Source: DASWIV01 sp036397475 (lineage in GTDB: Bacteria; JAJVIF01; JAPKYR01). From it: DNA of 9,650 bases. The notes below the pieces were generated by a model. The model was given only the letters and a program-made list of their open reading frames with translations, was not told the origin of the DNA and ran no database searches. A program made the translations under genes and the position numbers. The stretch is taken from contig DASWIV010000001.1 of the NCBI GenBank assembly GCA_036397475.1, positions 1-9,650 of the forward strand. The letters run 5' to 3'. This document shows, piece after piece, positions 1 to 5,977 of the stretch; the stretch's first letter is position 1; each line of letters begins with the position of its first letter.

Positions 1-326
1 TCATGGAAGGCGGCACCCCTCGCGATATCATAATCAGGGAGGGTGATGTACTGCTGCTCCCGTCGAATGTCCCGCATTCACCACAGCGTCCGGCCGGCAC
101 GATCGGGATGGTTGTCGAGCGGAAACGGGCGGATACCGAGATCGACTACCTCAGGTGGTACTGCGACAGCTGCAATGAACTTGTTCACGAAGCCAGTTTC
201 CATCTGAAGGATATAGTCGCGGAGCTGAAAGCGATTTTTGAGGAATTCTACGGCAACGAAGAAATGAGGACATGCAAAAATTGCGGACATGTTCTCCCCA
301 TCCCCGAGCCCGCTGTAAAGGTGTAA
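1..326 (+). CDS. nbaC: 3-hydroxyanthranilate 3,4-dioxygenase, 3' part (5' end outside window)
   Basis: Opens the aromatic ring of 3-hydroxyanthranilate with O2 to give 2-amino-3-carboxymuconate semialdehyde (ACMS); a cytosolic Fe(II) cupin enzyme. Only the last ~107 residues are visible. The reading frame is already open at base 1, and the ATG at base 3 falls inside the cupin fold, so it is not the real start; roughly 70 N-terminal residues should lie upstream, including the first metal ligands. Visible, numbering from that ATG: the HSPQRP motif with metal-ligand His25 and substrate-binding Arg29, the VVER strand with Glu39, and the C-terminal rubredoxin-like metal site, two CxxC pairs (Cys54/Cys57 and Cys91/Cys94), which is typical of the bacterial form. 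The end aligns well with my memory of the 174-residue Cupriavidus enzyme. It is followed by a 107-nt gap with a terminator before the decarboxylase gene that uses its product. Confidence 0.93.
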   Translation, partial: MEGGTPRDIIIREGDVLLLPSNVPHSPQRPAGTIGMVVERKRADTEIDYLRWYCDSCNELVHEASFHLKDIVAELKAIFEEFYGNEEMRTCKNCGHVLPIPEPAVKV

Positions 327-353
327 TTCGGGATCGCCTGAAATATATTTAGC

Positions 354-364
354 TATGGACCATA
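354..364. promoter_or_regulatory. 11-bp perfect palindrome in the HAAO-ACMSD gap
   Basis: TATGG-A-CCATA is a perfect 5+1+5 dyad. It lies just downstream of an AT-rich TATATT (344-349) that could serve as a -10 element, though I see no convincing -35 box at the right distance. It could be a protein operator or a small RNA hairpin in the leader ahead of the terminator. Function is inference only. Confidence 0.3.
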
Positions 365-396
365 CATAAAGTGGAGAAAATCCGGTATTCTTGTCA

Positions 397-422
397 GCAC
401 GGGTCCGATCCGTGCCTTTTTT
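397..422 (+). terminator. intrinsic terminator / possible attenuator before ACMSD
   Basis: The stem GCACGGGT (397-404) pairs with ATCCGTGC (408-415) around a CCG loop. This gives 8 pairs including one G-U, followed by one C and then six T residues (417-422). This is the classic rho-independent layout for + strand transcription; the minus strand has no T-tract on its far side, so it works one way only. The T-run is followed at once by the ACMSD Shine-Dalgarno sequence (423-428). It may simply end the HAAO transcript, with an internal promoter in 327-396 driving the next genes, or it may be conditional and tune read-through. Confidence 0.75.
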
Positions 423-428
423 AAGGAA
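423..428 (+). promoter_or_regulatory. ribosome binding site of ACMSD
   Basis: AAGGAA lies 5 nt before the ATG at 434 and touches the end of the terminator T-run. It supports this start codon and implies that the terminator hairpin and ribosome loading are close enough to influence each other. Confidence 0.7.
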
Positions 429-433
429 ATAAC

Positions 434-1447
434 ATGAAGGTCGACGTCCACACACACATCCTGCCCAGGGAATGGCCCGATTTGTCGGAGCGCTACGGCT
501 ACGAGGGTTTCGTACGGCTCCATCACCTGGACCATTGCTCGGCGGCGATGATGGTCGGCGATAAAATGTTCCGCCAGATCGGGCATAACACTTGGGACCC
601 CGAGCAGCGTATTGCGGAAATGGAAGAGGCTAATGTCGATGTCCAGGTCTTATCGACTGTACCGGTCATGTTCGGGTACTGGGCACGTCCCGAGCATACG
701 CTGGATCTCTGCAAAATTCTAAATGACCATATCGCGTCGGTTGTAAACGAACACCCGAGAAGATTTATCGGGTTATGCACACTTCCGATGCAGGAACCGG
801 ACCTGGCTGCCCGGGAACTCGAGCGATGCGTGAAGGAGCTTGGACTGGCCGGAGTTGAGATCGGGACTCACATCAACAGCTGGAATCTGAACGCGCCTGA
901 GTTATTCAATTTTTTCCAGGCTGCCGATGAACTGGACGCGTCGATCTTCGTACATCCGTGGGACATGATGGGCCGTGACGAGGTCCCGCAATACTGGCTT
1001 CCGTGGCTTGTCGGGATGCCGGCGGAATCGTCGCGGGCGATCTGTTCTCTGATTTTCGGCGGAGTACTGGAGCGGCTTCCGAACCTGAAATTCCTGTTCG
1101 CGCATGGCGGTGGAGCGTTTCCGGCGACAATCGGAAGAATCAACCATGCGTTCCACGTGCGTCCGGATTTATGCGCTGTCGATAACGACGTTTCTCCAAG
1201 AAATTATCTTGGGAAATTTTACATCGACTCGATTGTCCATGAGCCTGAGATGATGAGGTATCTTTTGAAAATAATCGGTCCCGAAAAAATCGCGCTGGGA
1301 TCGGATTATCCGTTCGTGCTTGGGGAACTCACACCGGGAGCGATGATAGAGTCGATGGAAGATATCACTCTGGATATACGCGAGAAAATTTTCAGCAGTA
1401 CTCCACTTGAATTCCTCGGCATAAAAAAAGAAGCGCTGGTCAGGTAA
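434..1447 (+). CDS. nbaD: 2-amino-3-carboxymuconate-6-semialdehyde decarboxylase (ACMSD)
   Basis: Zn-dependent non-oxidative decarboxylase of the amidohydrolase superfamily. It converts ACMS to 2-aminomuconate semialdehyde and so diverts carbon from spontaneous cyclisation to quinolinate (the NAD precursor) into catabolism. The 337-residue protein is the usual family length. All metal ligands are in place: the HxH pair His6/His8 on the first strand, His174 (FVHPWD), His224 (FAHGGG) and Asp291 (GSDYPF). Arg47 sits where the family has its conserved substrate-contacting Arg, near residue 50. Related amidohydrolase_2 decarboxylases (gamma-resorcylate, 5-carboxyvanillate) share the fold, but the motif set and placement beside HAAO and AMSDH genes point to ACMSD. 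Start at 434 is fixed by the AAGGAA Shine-Dalgarno. It is the first gene of the tight block, 4 nt before kynureninase. Confidence 0.95.
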   Translation: MKVDVHTHILPREWPDLSERYGYEGFVRLHHLDHCSAAMMVGDKMFRQIGHNTWDPEQRIAEMEEANVDVQVLSTVPVMFGYWARPEHTLDLCKILNDHIASVVNEHPRRFIGLCTLPMQEPDLAARELERCVKELGLAGVEIGTHINSWNLNAPELFNFFQAADELDASIFVHPWDMMGRDEVPQYWLPWLVGMPAESSRAICSLIFGGVLERLPNLKFLFAHGGGAFPATIGRINHAFHVRPDLCAVDNDVSPRNYLGKFYIDSIVHEPEMMRYLLKIIGPEKIALGSDYPFVLGELTPGAMIESMEDITLDIREKIFSSTPLEFLGIKKEALVR

Positions 1448-1451
1448 ACCA

Positions 1452-2762
1452 ATGGAAAAATCCATTCTCAATATTAAACCTGAACACTTCGACTCGCTCC
1501 TTCCGGGCGACGGGTATCACGACAGTATAGAATTTGCTGAAGATGTCGATAATCGCGATCCGCTTTCCCATTACAGGGAGAAATTTCATATCCCGCTTCA
1601 TAAATCGGGAAAAGACGTTATTTATTTCTGCGGAAATTCGCTGGGGCTTCAGCCGAAGGGCACGCGCGGGATTTTAAAGCAGGAGCTGGATGACTGGCGC
1701 GACTACGGTGTTGAAGCGCATTTTGAAGCGACCCGTCCGTGGTATTCGTACCATGAGCTCCTTAGGGAATCAGCCTCTGACCTTGTCGGTGCCATGCCTC
1801 ATGAAGTTGTCATGATGAACAGCCTGACGGTCAACCTTCACCTGATGCTGGTGAGTTTTTATCGCCCTGAAAAATCGCGGTATAAAATTCTGATCGAGAA
1901 AAACGCGTTTCCATCCGATCATTACGCGGTTGAATCACATGCGAATTTACATGGATACGATCCGGAGGACGCAATAATTTACGCGGAACCGTCGGATGGC
2001 GAGTTATTCATCAGGACTGAAAATATAATCGAAACAATTGATAAATACGGTTCTGAAATAGCTCTGGTATTAATTGGGGGAGTAAATTATTTTACCGGCC
2101 AATTTTTCGAGATCGATAAAATCACCCAGGCCGCGCACCGCAGCGGATGTGTCGCCGGTTTCGACTTAGCCCATGCAGCGGGCAATCTCGATTTGAAATT
2201 GCACGAATGGGATGTCGATTTTGCCGTGTGGTGTACGTACAAATATCTGAACGGCGGACCGGGTGCGACGGCCGGGGCATATATCAATGAGCGCCATGTG
2301 CAGAATCGGGATTTGAAGAGGTTAGCCGGATGGTGGGGGAATGATCCCGACACGCGATTTGAGATGAAGCCGGGATTTGTACCGGTCACGTCGGCTGACG
2401 GCTGGCAGGTTTCGAATCCGTCAATTTTCGCAATGGCGCCGCTGATCGAATCGCATGCGATGTTCAAAGAAGTCGGGATGGACACCCTTCGCGCCAAATC
2501 GGTAATCCTGACAGGATACCTTGAGTACCTGGTTGAAAATTCAGACGCTAAAATAAAAATCATCACACCGTCGAATCCATCTGAACGCGGATGCCAGTTA
2601 TCGCTGATAGTCGATGACAATCCGAAAGAAAGAGTTGAAAAACTTCGCGACAACGGGGTTATCTGCGATTTTCGCGAGCCGAATGTAATCCGTGTCGCGC
2701 CGGTTCCTTTTTACAATACGTTCACCGATGTCTATAAATTTATCGAAATATTGAGATCGTAG
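1452..2762 (+). CDS. kynU: kynureninase
   Basis: PLP-dependent hydrolase, fold type I, that cleaves 3-hydroxykynurenine (or kynurenine) to 3-hydroxyanthranilate (or anthranilate) plus L-alanine in the cytosol. The protein has 436 residues, a little longer than the ~416-residue Pseudomonas enzyme and closer to eukaryotic and Bacteroidetes-type lengths. Visible: FCGNSLGL near residue 60, the RPWYSYHE loop at 95-102, the FPSD phosphate-side loop at 153-156, the FDLAHAAGN motif with PLP-ring Asp238 and His241, and WCTYKYLNGGPG with Tyr263 and the Schiff-base Lys264. The C-terminal domain ends with the RVAPVPFYNTF signature. It starts 4 nt after the ACMSD stop with only a weak AGGT Shine-Dalgarno overlapping that stop, so translational coupling is likely. 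The downstream KMO gene suggests 3-hydroxykynurenine is the working substrate. Confidence 0.96.
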   Translation: MEKSILNIKPEHFDSLLPGDGYHDSIEFAEDVDNRDPLSHYREKFHIPLHKSGKDVIYFCGNSLGLQPKGTRGILKQELDDWRDYGVEAHFEATRPWYSYHELLRESASDLVGAMPHEVVMMNSLTVNLHLMLVSFYRPEKSRYKILIEKNAFPSDHYAVESHANLHGYDPEDAIIYAEPSDGELFIRTENIIETIDKYGSEIALVLIGGVNYFTGQFFEIDKITQAAHRSGCVAGFDLAHAAGNLDLKLHEWDVDFAVWCTYKYLNGGPGATAGAYINERHVQNRDLKRLAGWWGNDPDTRFEMKPGFVPVTSADGWQVSNPSIFAMAPLIESHAMFKEVGMDTLRAKSVILTGYLEYLVENSDAKIKIITPSNPSERGCQLSLIVDDNPKERVEKLRDNGVICDFREPNVIRVAPVPFYNTFTDVYKFIEILRS

Positions 2763-2773
2763 ATTGAATTCTT

Positions 2774-4114
2774 ATGGGAAAAACTTCTGAAAAGACAGTA
2801 ATAATAGCCGGTGCAGGGCTATGCGGCCCATTGATGGCGATTTACATGGCGCGCCGGGGGTACAGGGTCAAGTTATACGAAAAGCGCCCCGATCCGCGGA
2901 TTATCGAATTAGACGCTGGCAAGTCCATAAATCTCGCATTGTCTGTCAGGGGAATAAATGCGCTGAATGAAGTCGGGCTGGCGGATGAAGTTTTGTCCAC
3001 CGCAATTCCGATGCGCGGCCGTATGATGCATGATTTGAATGGCAAACTGACGTTTCAGCCTTACGGCAAGGACGATTCGGAAGCGATTAATTCAGTCTCA
3101 CGTCCCGGACTGAATAAAATTCTGATCGAAGCTGCTGACAAAAATGAAAATGTCGAAGTTATCTTCGACCATAAATGTATCGATACCGAACTCGATGTCC
3201 CGAGCTGCATTTTCAAGAATGAAAAAACAGGTGAGATTTCAGAGGTCAAGGGGGATTTCATCATAGGCGCGGACGGAGCGCATTCGGCTGTAAGGCGCAG
3301 GATGATGCGAACCGATAGATTCCAGTACTCGCAGCATCATCTGGAGCATGGGTATAAAGAACTCAGGATGCCTGCCGCGGATGACGGGTCTCATCGAATG
3401 GAAAAGCACGCGCTTCATATCTGGCCGCGCGGACATTACATGATGATCGCTCTTGCCAACCAGGATGGGTCTTTTACCGTTACCTGCTTCTGGCCGTTTA
3501 AGGGACGTGACAGTTTCGACGGGATTCAGTCAGGGACGGATCTGACGAGATTTTTCAAGCGGACTTTTCCGGATTCCGTACCTAATCTGCCCGATCTTGT
3601 AAATGAATTTTTCTCAAACTCGACAGGATCGCTGGTTACGGTACGCTGCAATCCACATCATTACAGCGATAAGGCGATACTTATTGGCGATGCTGCTCAT
3701 GCTGTCGTTCCATTCTACGGACAGGGAATGAACGCGTCGTTCGAGGACTGCTACATTCTCAATCAGATTCTGGAAGATAAGAAAGACAGAATCGAAAAAG
3801 CATTTGCGGAATATTCAAATACAAGAATTGAAAACACAAATGCCATTGCGGATCTGGCATTGCACAATTTCATAGAGATGAGGGACCACACGGCGTCGGG
3901 ATGGTTCATCTTCACTAAAAAACTGGAGCAATCTATCAGGAATATGCTTCCGGGGAAATTCCTGCCGCTTTACACGATGGTCACTTTCTCAAATATTCCG
4001 TATGCCGAAGCTGTCAGGCGGTCGAAAAAGCAGGATGACGCGGTTAAATTATTCATGGTAATTGTCATGATCGTTCTGCTGGCTGTAATTTTCGTTGTAC
4101 TGGGGATTACATAA
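2774..4114 (+). CDS. kmo: kynurenine 3-monooxygenase, with C-terminal membrane segment
   Basis: FAD- and NADPH-dependent aromatic hydroxylase (class A flavin monooxygenase) turning L-kynurenine into 3-hydroxykynurenine. The 446-residue protein shows the dinucleotide motif GAGLCG at 13-18, the DG motif IIGADGAHS at 163-171, the GD motif IGDAAHAVVPFYGQGMN at 304-320, and Arg83/Tyr97 (RGRMMHDL and QPYG) at the substrate-carboxylate positions described for KMO structures. Residues 426-445 form an uninterrupted hydrophobic stretch ending at the C-terminus, preceded by basic/acidic residues (RRSKKQDDAVK); this predicts a tail anchor, as in mitochondrial KMO, whereas the structurally studied P. fluorescens enzyme is treated as soluble. 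No clear Shine-Dalgarno lies in the 11-nt gap after kynU, so coupled translation is plausible. The stop lies 2 nt before the TDO start. Confidence 0.96.
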   Translation: MGKTSEKTVIIAGAGLCGPLMAIYMARRGYRVKLYEKRPDPRIIELDAGKSINLALSVRGINALNEVGLADEVLSTAIPMRGRMMHDLNGKLTFQPYGKDDSEAINSVSRPGLNKILIEAADKNENVEVIFDHKCIDTELDVPSCIFKNEKTGEISEVKGDFIIGADGAHSAVRRRMMRTDRFQYSQHHLEHGYKELRMPAADDGSHRMEKHALHIWPRGHYMMIALANQDGSFTVTCFWPFKGRDSFDGIQSGTDLTRFFKRTFPDSVPNLPDLVNEFFSNSTGSLVTVRCNPHHYSDKAILIGDAAHAVVPFYGQGMNASFEDCYILNQILEDKKDRIEKAFAEYSNTRIENTNAIADLALHNFIEMRDHTASGWFIFTKKLEQSIRNMLPGKFLPLYTMVTFSNIPYAEAVRRSKKQDDAVKLFMVIVMIVLLAVIFVVLGIT

Positions 4115-4116
4115 CT

Positions 4117-4923
4117 ATGGGTGAAACTACCAAAACTGATAAAGCGCTCACGTATTCATCGTACCTTAAGGTCGATGAACTTCTGAAGCTGCAGGTTCCG
4201 AGGTCGGACCCGCCTGAGCACGATGAGGAATTATTTATCATCATTCACCAGGTTTACGAGCTATGGTTCAAGCTGATACTGCATGAGTTCGACAAGGTCA
4301 AGCGAGATTTTTCCGGCAATAATCTTTATGGAGCAATTCATACGTTGAAGCGCATCAGGATGATCCTGAAAACTCTTGTACAGCAGATCGATATTCTCGA
4401 GACCATGACGCCCATTGAATTTATGAGCTTCAGAAATCGCCTGGAGAGTGCGTCGGGATTCCAGTCCGCCCAATTCAGGGAGCTTGAATTTCTGCTGGGA
4501 TTCAAACGCGAGGCGATGATCGCCCATCATGCCGCTAGTCCGGACGATTCGGCGAAACTGAAAAAAAGATTCGAGGAGCCGACCATCCACTGGCATTTCT
4601 ATGATTTTATTGAACAGCACGGGGCGAAAATTCCACAGGAGCTTCGCGACAAGCCGCACACGGAATCGATTGAACCAAACGCTGAAATTCAGGAAGCGCT
4701 GATAAATATTTACAGGAATGATCCCGAGCTGACAACTGTCCTTGAGCTACTGACCGATATCGATGAGGGAATCCAGGAGTGGAGATACCGTCATGTAAAA
4801 ATGGTCGAGCGCACTATCGGGCATAAGATGGGAACGGGCGGATCCGAAGGTGTTGAGTATCTTAAAAAAACTTTGTTCAGATCGGCGTTTCCAGACCTGT
4901 GGGAAATTCGCGACAGGCTGTAA
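4117..4923 (+). CDS. kynA: tryptophan 2,3-dioxygenase
   Basis: Heme dioxygenase for the first, normally rate-setting step: L-tryptophan + O2 to N-formylkynurenine; cytosolic, a tetramer in studied homologues. It has 268 residues, slightly shorter than the 280-300 of proteobacterial TDOs because of a short N-terminus, but all key positions are there. LTYSSYLKVDELL at 11-23 is the N-terminal substrate-site segment, FIIIHQVYELWFK at 40-52 holds His44 (equivalent of Xanthomonas His55), Arg106 in SFRNRLE binds the substrate carboxylate, SGFQSAQFRELEFLLG is at 113-128, heme-ligand His226 lies in WRYRHVKMVER, and the GTGGS substrate loop is at 239-243. Start codon ATG 2 nt after the kmo stop; a GGGGAT at 4102-4107 inside the end of kmo is the only Shine-Dalgarno candidate. 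The partner formamidase is not in this operon but on the opposite strand. Confidence 0.97.
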   Translation: MGETTKTDKALTYSSYLKVDELLKLQVPRSDPPEHDEELFIIIHQVYELWFKLILHEFDKVKRDFSGNNLYGAIHTLKRIRMILKTLVQQIDILETMTPIEFMSFRNRLESASGFQSAQFRELEFLLGFKREAMIAHHAASPDDSAKLKKRFEEPTIHWHFYDFIEQHGAKIPQELRDKPHTESIEPNAEIQEALINIYRNDPELTTVLELLTDIDEGIQEWRYRHVKMVERTIGHKMGTGGSEGVEYLKKTLFRSAFPDLWEIRDRL

Positions 4924-4925
4924 TA

Positions 4926-5354
4926 ATGGGTAAATCAGAGAAAGAAACATTTCACAGTAAAAGCGCGCCGGAACCGGTGGGAGCGTATCCGCACTCGAAA
5001 CGTGTCGGAAATCTTCTATTTTTATCGGGGATAGGGCCGCGGAAACGAGGATCGAAAGAAATTCCGGGAGTCGAGCTCGACCGGGACGGTAACATTGTCT
5101 CTTACGACATTGAAATCCAGTGCCGATCAGTTTTCGATAATGTCAAAGCAGTTATCGATGATTCCGGCGCGAAGTGGGAAAATATTGTCGATGTGACAGT
5201 TTTTCTTACAAACATGAAGGACGATTTTCAGAAATTCAATAAATTGTACGCCGAGTATTTTTCGGATAATCAGCCTACACGGACGACTGTCGAAGTAGGC
5301 TCGCTGCCGACACCAATCGCTGTTGAATTAAAAGTTATAGCGGTTATGGATTAG
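4926..5354 (+). CDS. nbaF: 2-aminomuconate deaminase, RidA/YjgF family
   Basis: RidA-fold enzyme expected to hydrolyse 2-aminomuconate (enamine/imine) to 4-oxalocrotonate plus ammonia. The 142-residue protein resembles the specialised NbaF/AmnD branch rather than housekeeping RidA: the opening APEPVGAYPHSKRVG (14-28), LFLSGIGPR (31-39), an insertion around GSKEIPGVE, DVTVFLTNMKDDF (89-101), and the end QPTRTTVEVGSLPTPIAVE (116-134), with Arg119 at the conserved carboxylate-binding position and Glu123 nearby. Start chosen at 4926, 2 nt after the TDO stop. An in-frame ATG at 4899 would give a 9-residue extension inside TDO with no family counterpart. Weak AGG at 4915-4917 as Shine-Dalgarno. Last gene of the forward block; its TAG stop overlaps the oppositely oriented formamidase stop. 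Confidence 0.92.
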   Translation: MGKSEKETFHSKSAPEPVGAYPHSKRVGNLLFLSGIGPRKRGSKEIPGVELDRDGNIVSYDIEIQCRSVFDNVKAVIDDSGAKWENIVDVTVFLTNMKDDFQKFNKLYAEYFSDNQPTRTTVEVGSLPTPIAVELKVIAVMD

Positions 5355-5977
5355 ATTTCCCTCAGTATTGCACGTACCGGACTTGCGTCGAAATCTTCCA
5401 GCTTTAATGGAAGGGCGATCAGTTCGTATGCGCCGTCGGGCACGCCTGTGAGAACAATCCCTTCAAGAATTGCCATATTGTTTTTGAGTACCGCCTTATG
5501 GGATGGCAGGTCCTTTGAATCGAATGTATCGATGCTGGGAGTATCGATTCCGACAAGAAGAACATTTTTCTCGTGGAGATAATTTATCAGTTCCGCCGAT
5601 AGCGCGGCAAAATCCTCATTGAAATTTTCAGGATCGGGATATGTGCCTGTTGAGAATAAGACTCTCAGCTCAGTAATTTCAGTTTTCAGTCTATCAGGAT
5701 AAATTCGTTCACCGCGATTTATCTCGACTTTTATTACCTGGCAGGTTCCAAGATAATATTCCAGGCTGCGGGTACCCATCCCTTCGACGCCTTTCCCATA
5801 GTGATTCGGCGCGTCGACGTGGGCTCCAAGGTGAACTGTCGCACGAATTGTCGAGAGTGTAATGTTGTCTCCCTTTTCAGTGTCGAGAAGAACTTCACGT
5901 GACATTCCGGTATCGCCGGGCCAGACAGACAACCGTGGCGAAACAACCGGAGTGATGTCATATATTTTTTTCGCCAT
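5351..5977 (-). CDS. kynB: kynurenine formamidase (cyclase family, KynB type)
   Basis: Metal-dependent arylformamidase that hydrolyses N-formyl-L-kynurenine to kynurenine plus formate, the second pathway step. Its 208 residues match the usual KynB length. The cyclase-family signature HLGAHVDAPNHY at 49-60 gives metal ligands His49, His53 and Asp55 and catalytic His59. The second cluster His160 (LPSHK) and Glu172 (ILEGI) completes the binuclear site known in KynB. DTPSIDTFDSKDLPSH (145-160) and the ending LPLKLEDFDASPVRAIL are characteristic of KynB among cyclases. The start ATG overlaps the TAA stop of the aldehyde dehydrogenase by one base (TAATG), with a strong GAGGAAA Shine-Dalgarno, so the two are translated together. 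The 3' end overlaps the forward operon by four bases. Confidence 0.94.
   Translation of the reverse strand: MAKKIYDITPVVSPRLSVWPGDTGMSREVLLDTEKGDNITLSTIRATVHLGAHVDAPNHYGKGVEGMGTRSLEYYLGTCQVIKVEINRGERIYPDRLKTEITELRVLFSTGTYPDPENFNEDFAALSAELINYLHEKNVLLVGIDTPSIDTFDSKDLPSHKAVLKNNMAILEGIVLTGVPDGAYELIALPLKLEDFDASPVRAILREI

Noticed and set aside
2087..2653. 188-codon minus-strand reading frame inside kynU
   Set aside because: It mirrors the codon pattern of kynureninase on the + strand and has no recognisable features.
4899..4925. Upstream in-frame ATG extending the 2-aminomuconate deaminase into the TDO gene
   Set aside because: The added residues (MGNSRQAVI) have no counterpart in the family, and the ATG at 4926 sits 2 nt after the TDO stop like the other junctions in this block.
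5395..5413. Hairpin CTTCCA...TGGAAG just past the forward operon end, as a terminator
   Set aside because: No T-tract follows on either strand, and the sequence codes for conserved KynB residues (LPLKLEDF); most likely chance.
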